Below are positions 44,752 through 53,320 of a DNA stretch of 64,000 nucleotides, in pieces. Under the pieces are notes generated by a model. It saw nothing but the letters and a program-made list of their open reading frames with translations, ran no database searches and was not told the DNA's origin. The stretch is from Clostridia bacterium (lineage in GTDB: Bacteria; Bacillota; Clostridia; Christensenellales; Aristaeellaceae). A program made the position numbers and the translations under genes. How positions within the stretch are numbered: position 1 is the first letter of the stretch; each line of letters starts with the position of its first letter. Where the stretch lies: NCBI GenBank assembly GCA_017470145.1, contig JAFUFB010000025.1, forward strand, positions 1 through 64,000, read 5' to 3'.

Positions 44752-45690
44752 ATGGGTGAATTTATACATGAGCCGGTGCTGCTGCGGGAGGTGCTGGAGT
44801 GGATCCGCCCCCTGCCGGGAGGCGTCTACTGCGACGGTACCCTGGGGGGCGGAGGTCACAGCTCCGCCATCCTGGCCCAGGCGGGGGAAGGGGCCCGGCT
44901 ATACGGCATCGACCGGGACGAGATGGCCATCGCCGCGGCCAGCCAGCGGCTAAAGGAATATCCCGGTTTCCAGGCCATCCACGGCAACTTCCACGACGCG
45001 AAGGCCCTGCTGGCGGAGGCGGGAGCGCCGGCGCTGGATGGAGCCTTGCTGGATCTGGGGGTTTCCAGCCCCCAGCTGGATACCCCGGAGCGGGGCTTCA
45101 GCTACCACGAGGATGCGCCCCTGGACATGCGCATGGACCGCAGCCGGGGGGAGACTGCCGCGGAGCTGCTGAACCGGGCCTCGGAGCAGGAGTTGACGGA
45201 GATCATTCGGGATTTTGGGGAAGAAAAATGGGCGGCCCGGGTGGCGAAGATGATCTGTGAGCACCGGGCGGAGAAGCCCCTGGAGACCACCTTTGACCTG
45301 GTGCACGCGGTGGACGCGGCCATCCCCAAAGCCGTTCGCCGAAAGGACGAAGGGCACCCGGCGCGACGGACCTTTCAGGCCATCCGCATCGCGGTGAACG
45401 ACGAGCTGACGCCCCTGGACCAGGCCATTCGGGATCTGGTGGACTGCCTGAAGCCCGGCGGGCGCATCTGCGTCATTACCTTCCATTCCCTGGAGGATCG
45501 GCTGGTAAAGCGCTGCTTCCAGCGGCTCAAGAACCCCTGCGTCTGTCCGCCGAAGGCTCCCATCTGTACCTGTGGCAAGAAGCCGGTGGTGAAAATCCTG
45601 GGAGGCGGAGCCATCCAGCCCAGCCAGGAGGAAATCGAAAGGAACCCCAGAGCCCACAGCGCCAAGCTGCGGGTGGCGGAAAAAATATAA
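44752..45690 (+). CDS. rsmH: 16S rRNA (cytosine1402-N4)-methyltransferase
   Basis: 312 residues from ATG 44752 (GAGGATAAAACC upstream); the ATG at 44737 overlaps that ribosome site. Marks: GEFIHEPVLL start, SAM-binding DGTLGGGGHS, LLDLGVSSPQLD, RGFSYHEDAPLDMRMD, HPARRTFQAIRIAVNDEL, ITFHSLEDRLVKR and the C-terminal NPRAHSAKLRVAE. It methylates C1402 of 16S rRNA together with RsmI, whose gene is also in this window at 52463. The gene is not in a division (mraZ-ftsL-ftsI) cluster: it lies alone between two glycosidases. Confidence 0.96.
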   Translation: MGEFIHEPVLLREVLEWIRPLPGGVYCDGTLGGGGHSSAILAQAGEGARLYGIDRDEMAIAAASQRLKEYPGFQAIHGNFHDAKALLAEAGAPALDGALLDLGVSSPQLDTPERGFSYHEDAPLDMRMDRSRGETAAELLNRASEQELTEIIRDFGEEKWAARVAKMICEHRAEKPLETTFDLVHAVDAAIPKAVRRKDEGHPARRTFQAIRIAVNDELTPLDQAIRDLVDCLKPGGRICVITFHSLEDRLVKRCFQRLKNPCVCPPKAPICTCGKKPVVKILGGGAIQPSQEEIERNPRAHSAKLRVAEKI

Positions 45691-45694
45691 GAAT

Positions 45695-47989
45695 TTATAG
45701 ATCTATATCAGCAGATAATCCGGAATCCGTAAAGACATGGAGCCGAGCCGGCACCGGCGTGCATCCAGCCCGGAGATAGGTGATGGCCCGGCCATCCAGG
45801 GTGGAGCGATAGGATTCGCCATAGGGGGTCAGATCATCCGGGATGCCGTTTTCGATGCCCAGCAGGGTCAGATTCCCGATGGGCTGAACATGGATGATTT
45901 CATCCGCAGCGGGACGGCCCTGGGCGTCCAGCAGGAAGATTTCCACCTGGGCGATGGAGAGTCCATCGGCGGGTAGGGGAGCGGAGCGGTCGCTTCGCAG
46001 CTGCAGCTCCGCGGCGGGCTGGAGGGTTTGCAGGGTATCCTCCCCATGGGGCGTCACCACCCGGAGGGCGCCCTCCTGATAGGACACCTCCCAGCTGACC
46101 CGGCAGCCATCCTCGGGGGTCAGGGTTTTCTTGCCCAGGGATTGATCATTCAGGAACAGCTCTGCCTCGGATTCATTGGTATGGCAGGAGACGATCTTCT
46201 TCTGCCCGGGGGCTCCCTGCCAGCGGTGATGCTCATTCCAGACGCCGTGGCGGTCGCTGTCCCCGTCGCCGGCGGCCAGCCGGACATAGGGTTCCTCCGT
46301 CCAGAGGGATTTCCGCTGATCGAAGAGGGGCTTTTCGAAGCCTGCCAGGTTCAGCATGCCCGCCTGGCTGATGCGGAGGGGCCAGCCCTTGCATTCGCCC
46401 AGGAAGTCGATGCCGGTCCAGAGAAACTGGCCGGAAATAAAATCATGGCCCACCACAGCCCGCCAGGCCTTGGGGTCATGGCTGTTTTCGCTGCCCAGGA
46501 GCACCCGGTCCGGATACGTGGCGTGATCCTCCTCGTAGAAGTGCTCCCGATAATTATAGCCGGAGAGATCCAGGACGTCGGCATAGCCGGTGCGGTTGCT
46601 GAGCTCCGGGAAGGAGAGGGCGCTGGTGACGGGGCGGGTGTCATCCATGGAATGGACGATCTCCACCAATTCCTTCGCCACCACGGCCAGACGGCTGGCG
46701 TCCGGCTTTCGGGAATCATAGAGCCGCTCCGCCAGGGGTTTGTTGGCGTCGTTATTGCCCAGGACTTCCTTGAAAAGGGGCGTCACATAGGGATCATTGG
46801 GATAATCGATTTCGTTGCCGATGGACCAGAGGATGATGCTGGGATGATTCCGATCCCGCAGGACCATGGAGCGCAGGTCCGCCTCATGCCAGAGGGGGAA
46901 ATCCTCCGCGTAGCCATAATGCTTCGGGGGATAGACATTATGCCCCTGCCACCATTTGTTTTTCGTGCCCTCCCATTCGTCGAAGGCCTCGTCCATGACC
47001 AGGAGGCCCAGCTCGTCGCAGAGATCCAGCAGGTCCGGATCCGGCGGATTATGGGCGGTGCGCAGGGCGTTGCACCCGGCGGCCTTGAATTTCCACAGCC
47101 GGCGGCGCCACACCTCCTTGGGTACGGCGGCCCCCAGGCAGCCGGCGTCGTGATGGACACAGACGCCCTTCAGCTTCATGCTTTCCCCATTGAGGAAGAA
47201 GCCCTGATCCGGATCGAAGCGGAAAGCACGGATGCCTACGGGGAGGCATACAGTGTCGGTCACCTGGCCATCCTGGAGCGCTTCTGCCTTCAGGGGATAG
47301 AGGAAGGGATGCTCCGGGGACCAGAGGGAGGGCGCGTCCACCTGCAGGGTTACCGCCGGGGTATCCCCTGTGGCATCCGCGGTGGCGACAGGTTTTCCCT
47401 CCGGGGACAGCAGCGTATAGCGCAGCGCACTTGCTCCGGGAACCTCGGCCTGAATCCGGAGCACCGCCTTTTCCGCGTCCGCGGAAAGGGTGGAGACGAA
47501 GGGGGCATATTCCGGGAAGGACACGGCGTCATGGAGAGTCAGATCCACATGGCGGGTAATGCCGCTGCCGGTGTACCACCGGGAATCCGCCACGTCGTTA
47601 TGCTCGACCCGGACGGCGATGACGTTTTCTCCCGCGTGCAGGAAGGCGGAGATATCGAAGGAAAAGCTGGTATAGCCATAGGCGTGGGAGCCCAGGAAAT
47701 TACTGTTGACCCAGACCTTGGCGTGCTTATAGACCCCCTGGAAGGTGAGCCGGGCCTGCTGCCGGGCTTCCTCCTCGGAGAGAGCAAAGTGCTTGCGATA
47801 CCAGGCGGCGCCCCCGGGAAGGTACCCCGTGCCGCTGGCATAGGATCGGTCAAAAGGATGCTCTACGGCCCAGTCGTGGGGCAGGGTCACCCGGCGCCAG
47901 CCGGAATCATCATAGCCCATGAAGTCGGCATCTGGCACATCCCCCAGATGGAAGCGCCAATCAAGGTCCAAACGGATCGAATTGCCCAT
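45695..47989 (-). CDS. GH2 family glycoside hydrolase (beta-galactosidase-like)
   Basis: 764 residues, cytoplasmic, with GGAGGT seven bases before the ATG. Domains: jelly roll (TLPHDWAVEHPF, YRKHF, VWVNSNFLGSHAYGYTSFSF), Ig-like domain (IRAFRFDPDQGFFLNGE, KLKGVCVHHDAG), barrel with NALRTAHNPP, ILWSIGNEIDYP (acid/base Glu near 393) and VLLGSENSHDP (nucleophile Glu near 500), then DUF4982-like and Big-like C-terminal domains. The family covers beta-galactosidases, glucuronidases and others; NE and SEN motifs with the H-D-A-G segment favour beta-galactosidase-like activity, not certain. It converges with rsmH, five bases apart, and diverges from the first sugar importer. Confidence 0.88.
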   Translation of the reverse strand: MGNSIRLDLDWRFHLGDVPDADFMGYDDSGWRRVTLPHDWAVEHPFDRSYASGTGYLPGGAAWYRKHFALSEEEARQQARLTFQGVYKHAKVWVNSNFLGSHAYGYTSFSFDISAFLHAGENVIAVRVEHNDVADSRWYTGSGITRHVDLTLHDAVSFPEYAPFVSTLSADAEKAVLRIQAEVPGASALRYTLLSPEGKPVATADATGDTPAVTLQVDAPSLWSPEHPFLYPLKAEALQDGQVTDTVCLPVGIRAFRFDPDQGFFLNGESMKLKGVCVHHDAGCLGAAVPKEVWRRRLWKFKAAGCNALRTAHNPPDPDLLDLCDELGLLVMDEAFDEWEGTKNKWWQGHNVYPPKHYGYAEDFPLWHEADLRSMVLRDRNHPSIILWSIGNEIDYPNDPYVTPLFKEVLGNNDANKPLAERLYDSRKPDASRLAVVAKELVEIVHSMDDTRPVTSALSFPELSNRTGYADVLDLSGYNYREHFYEEDHATYPDRVLLGSENSHDPKAWRAVVGHDFISGQFLWTGIDFLGECKGWPLRISQAGMLNLAGFEKPLFDQRKSLWTEEPYVRLAAGDGDSDRHGVWNEHHRWQGAPGQKKIVSCHTNESEAELFLNDQSLGKKTLTPEDGCRVSWEVSYQEGALRVVTPHGEDTLQTLQPAAELQLRSDRSAPLPADGLSIAQVEIFLLDAQGRPAADEIIHVQPIGNLTLLGIENGIPDDLTPYGESYRSTLDGRAITYLRAGCTPVPARLHVFTDSGLSADIDL

Positions 47990-48028
47990 GAGAATAAACC
48001 TCCGGTGTGTTTGTTTGATTCGGGAACA

Positions 48029-48057
48029 TTCATACCATATAGCTTATCCGCTGTCAA
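48029..48057 (-). promoter_or_regulatory. Promoter of the GH2 gene
   Basis: Minus strand TTGACA (48057-48052), 17-nt spacer, TATGAA (48034-48029). Confidence 0.65.
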
Positions 48058-48198
48058 TCCCGGAGAGAAGAAAATATTCATAACCGATGGAAATATGTTG
48101 ACAGATTTTCTGCTCCGTTGCTCCAAATGAATCATTGATCCACAAGGCTTTCCTAATTCTGTTGATACGCAGGAAAGATATATCTTCCACAAAGTAAT

Positions 48199-48236
48199 GT
48201 CAAAAGGTAGACAAATTGACCGGAATGTGCTATACT
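48199..48236 (+). promoter_or_regulatory. Promoter of importer 1 overlapping an operator half-site
   Basis: TAGACA (48208-48213), 17-nt spacer, TATACT (48231-48236) with an extended TGC just before it. GTCAAAAGGTAGAC (48199-48212) overlaps the -35 box and shares its first ten bases with the inverted repeat at 48324-48345. Confidence 0.7.
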
Positions 48237-48268
48237 CTGAACATGTTCATTTCGGGCGATATCTTGCC

Positions 48269-48294
48269 AGGAAAGACGCATGTCTTTCCTTTTT
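48269..48294 (+). terminator. Attenuator-like terminator in the leader of importer 1
   Basis: AGGAAAGAC (48269-48277) and GTCTTTCCT (48282-48290) pair perfectly around GCAT, followed by TTTT. It lies between the promoter and the first gene, so it would stop transcription early unless overridden. Confidence 0.65.
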
Positions 48295-48323
48295 CGGTAA
48301 GAGGAGATAGGATTTTGCTTGCC

Positions 48324-48345
48324 GTCAAAAGGTCTACCTTTTGAC
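48324..48345 (+). promoter_or_regulatory. Perfect inverted repeat, likely operator
   Basis: Arms GTCAAAAGGT (48324-48333) and ACCTTTTGAC (48336-48345) flank CT. The left arm recurs at the -35 box (48199). A regulator binding both sites could loop or block transcription. Confidence 0.7.
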
Positions 48346-48423
48346 TGATTTGGTTTTCCTATGTGGAGGGCGTCTGTCGCTGGCGAGAGGGATCGCGCAA
48401 ATTCAAAGAAGGGGAGGCGGAAC

Positions 48424-49380
48424 ATGTCAACCATCAATCCAAGGGTTCCAGCGCCGTATTCGCAGAAAAGGGCGATCGGGAAAAAGATCTGGAACTCGAA
48501 AACCCTCATCTTGATGTGCCTTCCGGCAATTATCTACTTCATCGCGTTTAGCTACGCACCACTGCCGGGCATCTACGTGGCCTTTGTGAACTACAACTAT
48601 CGCAAAGGCATCTTCGGAAGCCCATTTATCGGCCTGCGGAATTTTGATTTCGTGGCGAAATCCGGCCAGCTATGGACGCTGACCCGGAACACCATCATCT
48701 TCAACCTGATCTTCATCCTACTGGATAACCTGCTGGCGGTGGTGGTGGCCATTCTGCTGAAGGAAATCCAGTCCAAGGCTTTCCGGAAGGTCTCCCAGAC
48801 CATGATGTTCCTGCCTTACTTCATCAGCCAGGTGCTGGTGGGCCTGCTGGTGTTCAGCCTGCTGAACTCCGACACGGGCTTCCTGAACGTGGTGCTGACC
48901 AAGCTGGGCAAGGAGCCGCTGCGGCTGTACAAGGATGGCAGCGCCTGGCCTCTGATCATTACCCTGGTGCACCTGTGGCAGAAGACGGGGTACAACTCCG
49001 TGGTTTATTTCGCCGCCATCATGGGCATCGACGCGGCGGTGATCGAGGCTTCCATGATCGATGGCGCCAACGGCTGGCAGAAGATTCGGTACATTATTCT
49101 GCCCTCCCTGCGGCCGACGGTGGTCATCCTGATCCTGTTCGCCCTGGGTGGCATTGTGAAGGGCGACTTCGGTCTGTTCTGGAACCTGGTGGGCCGGAAT
49201 CCTACGCTGTATCGGTCGGTGGATATCATCGAGATGTACGTCTATCGGGCGACGGTGTCCGACTTCAACTTCTCCACGGCTTCGGCGGTGGGTCTGTATC
49301 AGTCCCTCATCGGCTTTATCCTGGTGCTGACGGTGAACACCATCGTCCGCAAGATCGAGCCGGATTACTCCCTGTTCTGA
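48424..49380 (+). CDS. Sugar ABC transporter permease, LplB type
   Basis: 318 residues from ATG 48424 (GGGGAGGCGG upstream); the frame is open to 48361 without a ribosome site. Six hydrophobic segments; the first is LILMCLPAIIYFIAFSYAP. The cytoplasmic EAA loop is seen in EASMIDGANGWQKIRYIILPSLRP near 225-250, which docks on the ATPase. The family (LplB/UgpA-like, CUT1) imports oligosaccharides. It pairs with the next gene; no ATPase gene is present, so a shared MsiK-like ATPase elsewhere is likely. Expression appears controlled by the leader terminator and operator upstream. Confidence 0.93.
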   Translation: MSTINPRVPAPYSQKRAIGKKIWNSKTLILMCLPAIIYFIAFSYAPLPGIYVAFVNYNYRKGIFGSPFIGLRNFDFVAKSGQLWTLTRNTIIFNLIFILLDNLLAVVVAILLKEIQSKAFRKVSQTMMFLPYFISQVLVGLLVFSLLNSDTGFLNVVLTKLGKEPLRLYKDGSAWPLIITLVHLWQKTGYNSVVYFAAIMGIDAAVIEASMIDGANGWQKIRYIILPSLRPTVVILILFALGGIVKGDFGLFWNLVGRNPTLYRSVDIIEMYVYRATVSDFNFSTASAVGLYQSLIGFILVLTVNTIVRKIEPDYSLF

Positions 49381-49396
49381 TTGATGGAGGTGCGCT

Positions 49397-50317
49397 ATGG
49401 CCAAGAATTCTGATGATATGCTGGACAGCGTATCCAAAGTCAAACTGACAGCTTCGGATTATGTGATCCGGGGGATTGGATATGTCTTTATCAGCCTGTT
49501 TGCAATCGCTAGTATCTTTCCTTTCCTGGTGATTTTAGGGACCTCCTTTGAAACGGAGAACAACATTATCTCCTACGGCGTGACCCTGATTCCCCGGGAA
49601 TTTACCACGGCGGCCTATGAGCTGGTGATCAAGGGCGGCACCATTTGGGAATCCTACGGATTGACGGTTGTGATGACCCTGGTGGGCACGCTGTTTGGCC
49701 TGTTCATCTGCTCCATGACGGGATACGCGCTGCAGCGGCGGGATTTCCCCTTCCGCAATGCCATTTCCTTCTTCATCTACTTTACCAGCCTGTTCCAGGC
49801 CGGCCTGGCTCCCTACTATCTGCTGATGACGGGGACTTATCACCTGAACAATTCCTACCTGGCGGTGCTGCTGCCGCTGATGGTTTCCTCCTGGCTGATC
49901 ATCCTGATGAAGAACTTCGCCAAGTCCGTGCCTCATGAGCTGACGGAATCCGGCAAGATCGACGGGGCAGGGGATTTCAAGATTTTCTACTCCATCGTGC
50001 TGCCCATGCTGAAGCCGGGCCTGGCGACGGTGGGCCTGTTCCTGGCCCTGGGATACTGGAACGAATGGTACCAGTCCTCCCTGTTCCTGCAGAACAAGAG
50101 CGTGCTGCCCCTGCAGTATCGGCTGTATAAGATCGTGAACGAAGCCCAGAGCCTGAAGAATTCCGTGGCCAGCCAGTACGTCAGCGTCAGCAATCTGCCG
50201 ACGGAATCCCTGAAGATGGCCACCGCCATGATGACCACCGGCCCCATCATCTTCCTGTATCCCTTCGTGCAGCGGTATTTTATTGGAGGTATTACGGTCG
50301 GGGCGGTTAAGGGATAA
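49397..50317 (+). CDS. Sugar ABC transporter permease, YtcP/UgpE type
   Basis: 306 residues, 16 bases after the first permease, with GGAGGTGCG before the ATG. Six hydrophobic segments and the EAA loop ELTESGKIDGAGDFKIFYSIVLPMLKP near 175-200. The C-terminal PFVQRYFIGGITVGAVKG is the usual ending of this family. It forms the heterodimeric membrane channel with the LplB-type protein. Its stop codon lies within the first stem of the 104-nt structured element that separates it from the binding-protein gene. Confidence 0.93.
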   Translation: MAKNSDDMLDSVSKVKLTASDYVIRGIGYVFISLFAIASIFPFLVILGTSFETENNIISYGVTLIPREFTTAAYELVIKGGTIWESYGLTVVMTLVGTLFGLFICSMTGYALQRRDFPFRNAISFFIYFTSLFQAGLAPYYLLMTGTYHLNNSYLAVLLPLMVSSWLIILMKNFAKSVPHELTESGKIDGAGDFKIFYSIVLPMLKPGLATVGLFLALGYWNEWYQSSLFLQNKSVLPLQYRLYKIVNEAQSLKNSVASQYVSVSNLPTESLKMATAMMTTGPIIFLYPFVQRYFIGGITVGAVKG

Positions 50318-50520
50318 ATTTTTCCGCCCCCCGGTGGGGGAAATTGCGGAAAATTTTATCTGAGCCAACAAGGAGCGATCTCCACAGCGTGGAGTCGCGA
50401 CTATGTTGGCGACCGGTGAGAAATTTCGCGACCGCCTGCGGCGGAAATTTCGCGAAATTTTAACAGAGTCCGCACAGAGCGGGCTGCCCAGTGGGCAGCC
50501 GCGACAATGCGGACGACCGG
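50313..50520 (+). ncRNA. Tandem pair of 104-nt structured elements (locus A)
   Basis: Two units, 50313-50416 and 50417-50520, each 104 nt. Plan of a unit: long A/T-rich stem P1 ending in a C/G clamp, a GC hairpin followed by an AAATT bulge on the 3' side, then AGAG, a 7-bp stem P2, an inner 4-bp stem P3 and 6-bp stem P4 hairpin, CGAC plus two bases, the P2 return and GACCGG. In unit 1 P2 is GCCAACA/TGTTGGC and P3 GCGA/TCGC; in unit 2 P2 is GTCCGCA/TGCGGAC and P3 GCGG/CCGC. P1 has one mismatch in unit 1 and 11 clean pairs in unit 2. The pair starts at the permease stop codon and ends 114 nt before the binding-protein gene. After it come CCCGCTGG and smaller hairpins (GCCTGC/GCAGGC near 50564). 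Confidence 0.8.
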
Positions 50521-50634
50521 TACCCCGCTGGAATGCACGCAGAAAAACTAACTATCGCCTGCGAAGCAGGCGCAAAAAACTGGTTTCCGGGGCTTAGGCC
50601 CTGAAAATAAAATATTTTTATAGGAGGGTTCCCC

Positions 50635-52233
50635 ATGAAAAAGTTTGTTGCTCTTCTCATGGCTACGCTGATGGTTCTGAGCCTGTGCGCTGTGTCCTCC
50701 GCAGAGGAAATCTCTACGGCGAACGCTGCTCAGGTTTGGGCCGACAAGTGGGCCGACGTGGACACGTCCAATCACGTTGTGATCAATTACATGACCACTG
50801 GTGACGCTCCCACCACCGGCGCCAACGATGAAATGCTGGCTCAGCTGAATGCGATCCTGACCGACAAGGTGAATGCCGAGATCAATATCGTCTGGATCTC
50901 CTGGACGGATTATCTGGCCAACTACAACCTGCGGATCGCGGCCATGGATGGCTCCATCGACCTGATCGGTTCCTCCACGGACTGGCTGGATGCGTGGCCG
51001 AACGCCAAGCGCGGCGGCTTCCTGGAGCTGACCCCCGACATGCTGGCGAAGTACGCGCCTGTGACCTACGCCACCGTGCCGCAGGATCACTGGGATGTTT
51101 GCACCTATGAAGGCGACATCTACTTCATCCCCGAAGATAACTATTCTCAGTGGACCAACCACGGCTTCGCCTATCGTCTGGACTGGGCGAAGGAAGCTGG
51201 CCTGGAGAATGGCTGCCAGACCTGGGCGGACCTGACCACCTATGTCAAGTACGTAAAGGAAACCTATGGCAACGACCTGATCGCCATCTGGGACGCGGAC
51301 GGCACGGCCTATCCCGCCAGCGGCTACATCACTTCCTACAAGAAGTGGCGCGCCATCGATGGTCTGGCCAGCGGCGCTCTGTGGGGCGGCTATCTGGATG
51401 ATCCCTACACCATCAATAACCTGTATCTGGAAGAGACCGATCTGCTGGTGGAATATGCCAAGCTGATGAAGGAATGGGACGAGATCGGCGCGTGGCCGAC
51501 CGACGTGCTGTCCAACACCGGTTCCGACAACCGGACCGAGTTCCGTCAGGGCAAGACCGCTCTGGAGCAGCATCACACCCAGACCTGGACTGGCCTGGTT
51601 TCTCCCAAGGCTGACAGCAACAACACCATGTACGAGACGGATGAAGACGCTGACGTCGGATTCTACTACTGGGGCAAGGAAGCTGGCTATGTGACCCGCG
51701 ACCTGGTGACCCACGGTGTGGCCGCTGTGTCCGCTGCTTCCGCCAATCCCGAGCGCACCCTGATGGTCTATGACCTGCTGCGCAACGATCCCGATGTGTA
51801 CGCCCTGTTCAACTACGGCCTGAAGGATCGCACCTATGCCATCGACGAGAATGGCTATCGCTATACCCCCGACACCTATGTGTCCGACAACGACAGCATC
51901 TCCACCAACTGGTGGTGGGGCCGGAACGACGATCTGGAGATCCCCAGCGCTGCCATGAACTGGTATGCCATCAACGCTCTGTATGATGAGTATGATGCCA
52001 TCGCTGTGATGTATCCCTACGAAGCGTTCGTGTTCGACAACACGATGGTTCAGAGCTACATCAACCAGTGCAACGAAGTGTACAACGAGTACATGAAGTA
52101 CATCTGCTTCGGCCAGTATGACGTGACCGCGGAAGAGATCGTGGCTCAGTTCCAGGATGCTCTGCGGGCGGCGGGCGCGGACCTGGTGACCGAAGAGCTG
52201 CAGGCGCAGATCAACGCGACCTATGGCAAATAA
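50635..52233 (+). CDS. Extracellular sugar-binding protein of importer 1
   Basis: 532 residues with signal peptide KKFVALLMATLMVLSLCAVSSA, cleaved before EE; the Cys is not in a proper lipobox. It has the large LipO/family 1 SBP build (INIVWISWTDYLANYNLRIAAM, DLIGSSTDWLDAWPNAKRGGFLEL, DVCTYEGDIYFIPE, YRLDWAKEAGL) and a C-terminal DUF3502-like region. Codon use is strongly biased to a few codons, as in abundant proteins. AGGAGGG precedes the ATG. It delivers an oligosaccharide to the two upstream permeases; the separation by the structured RNA may allow higher expression of this gene. Confidence 0.9.
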   Translation: MKKFVALLMATLMVLSLCAVSSAEEISTANAAQVWADKWADVDTSNHVVINYMTTGDAPTTGANDEMLAQLNAILTDKVNAEINIVWISWTDYLANYNLRIAAMDGSIDLIGSSTDWLDAWPNAKRGGFLELTPDMLAKYAPVTYATVPQDHWDVCTYEGDIYFIPEDNYSQWTNHGFAYRLDWAKEAGLENGCQTWADLTTYVKYVKETYGNDLIAIWDADGTAYPASGYITSYKKWRAIDGLASGALWGGYLDDPYTINNLYLEETDLLVEYAKLMKEWDEIGAWPTDVLSNTGSDNRTEFRQGKTALEQHHTQTWTGLVSPKADSNNTMYETDEDADVGFYYWGKEAGYVTRDLVTHGVAAVSAASANPERTLMVYDLLRNDPDVYALFNYGLKDRTYAIDENGYRYTPDTYVSDNDSISTNWWWGRNDDLEIPSAAMNWYAINALYDEYDAIAVMYPYEAFVFDNTMVQSYINQCNEVYNEYMKYICFGQYDVTAEEIVAQFQDALRAAGADLVTEELQAQINATYGK

Positions 52234-52285
52234 TTGAAGAGCTTGCTTGAATCAACGTTTCCGCGTTGATTAAGAGGGTTTTCTC

Positions 52286-52315
52286 GCTCCCCCGCTTCGC
52301 GGGGGAGCTTTTTTT
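52286..52315 (+). terminator. Intrinsic terminator of importer 1
   Basis: GCTCCCCCGC (52286-52295), loop TTC, GCGGGGGAGC (52299-52308), then seven T. Confidence 0.96.
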
Positions 52316-52368
52316 CGGGCATTTTTTGATGAAACAACATCGTTTCGTTGGCTGACATAGAATTCATC

Positions 52369-52396
52369 GCTCTTCCGCTTTGCGGAGGAGCTTTTT
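52369..52396 (+). terminator. Second intrinsic terminator
   Basis: GCTCTTCCGC pairs with GCGGAGGAGC (one G-T) around TTT, followed by TTTTT. It is a diverged tandem copy of the previous terminator and blocks read-through into rsmI. Confidence 0.88.
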
Positions 52397-52402
52397 CTTC
52401 GC

Positions 52403-52431
52403 TTGACAGGCGTTTGTTTTCTTCCTAAAAT
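52403..52431 (+). promoter_or_regulatory. rsmI promoter
   Basis: TTGACA (52403-52408), 17-nt spacer, TAAAAT (52426-52431). Confidence 0.85.
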
Positions 52432-52462
52432 GAACGAAAAGAGGAACTGGCAGGAGGAGAAG

Positions 52463-53320
52463 ATGGCAAAGCTGTACGTGGTGGCGACGCCCATTGGCAA
52501 TCTGCAGGATTGGTCCCCCCGGGCGATCGAGACCCTGAAAAACGCGGACATCATCGCGGCGGAGGATACCCGGGCGACGGGGAAGCTGTGCCAGATTCAC
52601 GATATTCACACCACCCTGACCAGCTGCCATCAGCACAACGAGGGCACCAAGGGGGAATATCTGGCGGAGAAGATGCAGGCGGAGGATCTGACGGTGGCTT
52701 TGACCACCGACGCGGGAACGCCCTGCGTTTCCGATCCGGGATATGCCCTGGTAAAGGCCTGCATTGAAAAAGGCATCGAGGTGCAGCCGGTGCCGGGCTG
52801 CTGCGCCGCTATCGCGGCTCTCAGCGTATCCGGGTTCGACACCAGGGAATTCAGCTTCTACGGCTTCCTGCCCCGGGAGAAGAAGGATCTGAAGGACAAG
52901 CTACGAGAGATAGCAGGGAAATCCACCATCGCGGTGGTGCATGAATCCCCCTACCGAATCAAGGACCTGGTGGAGGCTATCGTCGAGGAGCTGCCCCAGG
53001 CCCAGCTGAGCGTCAGCTGCGACCTGACCAAGATGTATGAAAAGACCATCCGGGGGACGCCGGAGGAGGTGCTGGCTCAGCTGCGGGATAATCCCAAGGC
53101 GGAAAAAGGGGAGTATTGCCTGGTGATCGACCTGCATCAGGTGCCCACCCCGGAGGTGGAAGCGCCGGAGACGGAGCTGCCCCTGGAGGCCCGGCTGGTG
53201 CGGGAGATGATTGACCAGGGGCTGAGCCTGCGGGACGCCCAGAAGGAGCTGGTGCTAAACGGGGAAAAGAAGAACGCCGTAAAGCAGGCGGCGCTGAATT
53301 TGAAAAAACTGTTTGCATGA
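52463..53320 (+). CDS. rsmI: 16S rRNA (cytidine1402-2'-O)-methyltransferase
   Basis: 285 residues from ATG 52463, eight bases after AGGAGGAG; earlier in-frame ATGs overlap the promoter. Tetrapyrrole-methylase fold: LYVVATPIGNLQDWSPRAIE, AAEDTRATGKL, TTDAGTPCVSDPGY, PVPGCCAAIAALSVSGF, FYGFLPRE, HESPYRIKDLVEAI and the C-terminal helix-rich tail. It adds the 2'-O-methyl to C1402, the same base modified by RsmH encoded at 44752. Confidence 0.96.
   Translation: MAKLYVVATPIGNLQDWSPRAIETLKNADIIAAEDTRATGKLCQIHDIHTTLTSCHQHNEGTKGEYLAEKMQAEDLTVALTTDAGTPCVSDPGYALVKACIEKGIEVQPVPGCCAAIAALSVSGFDTREFSFYGFLPREKKDLKDKLREIAGKSTIAVVHESPYRIKDLVEAIVEELPQAQLSVSCDLTKMYEKTIRGTPEEVLAQLRDNPKAEKGEYCLVIDLHQVPTPEVEAPETELPLEARLVREMIDQGLSLRDAQKELVLNGEKKNAVKQAALNLKKLFA

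Noticed and set aside
46028-48130. 700-codon plus-strand frame over the GH2 gene
   Set aside because: Antisense shadow; the minus-strand protein has both catalytic Glu motifs in order.
50313-50520. Known riboswitch classes (c-di-GMP, cobalamin, ZTP, glycine, glmS) as identity of the tandem element
   Set aside because: None of the conserved sequence blocks I know for these classes is present; the fixed blocks AAATT, GAGCG, CGAC and GACCGG do not match them.
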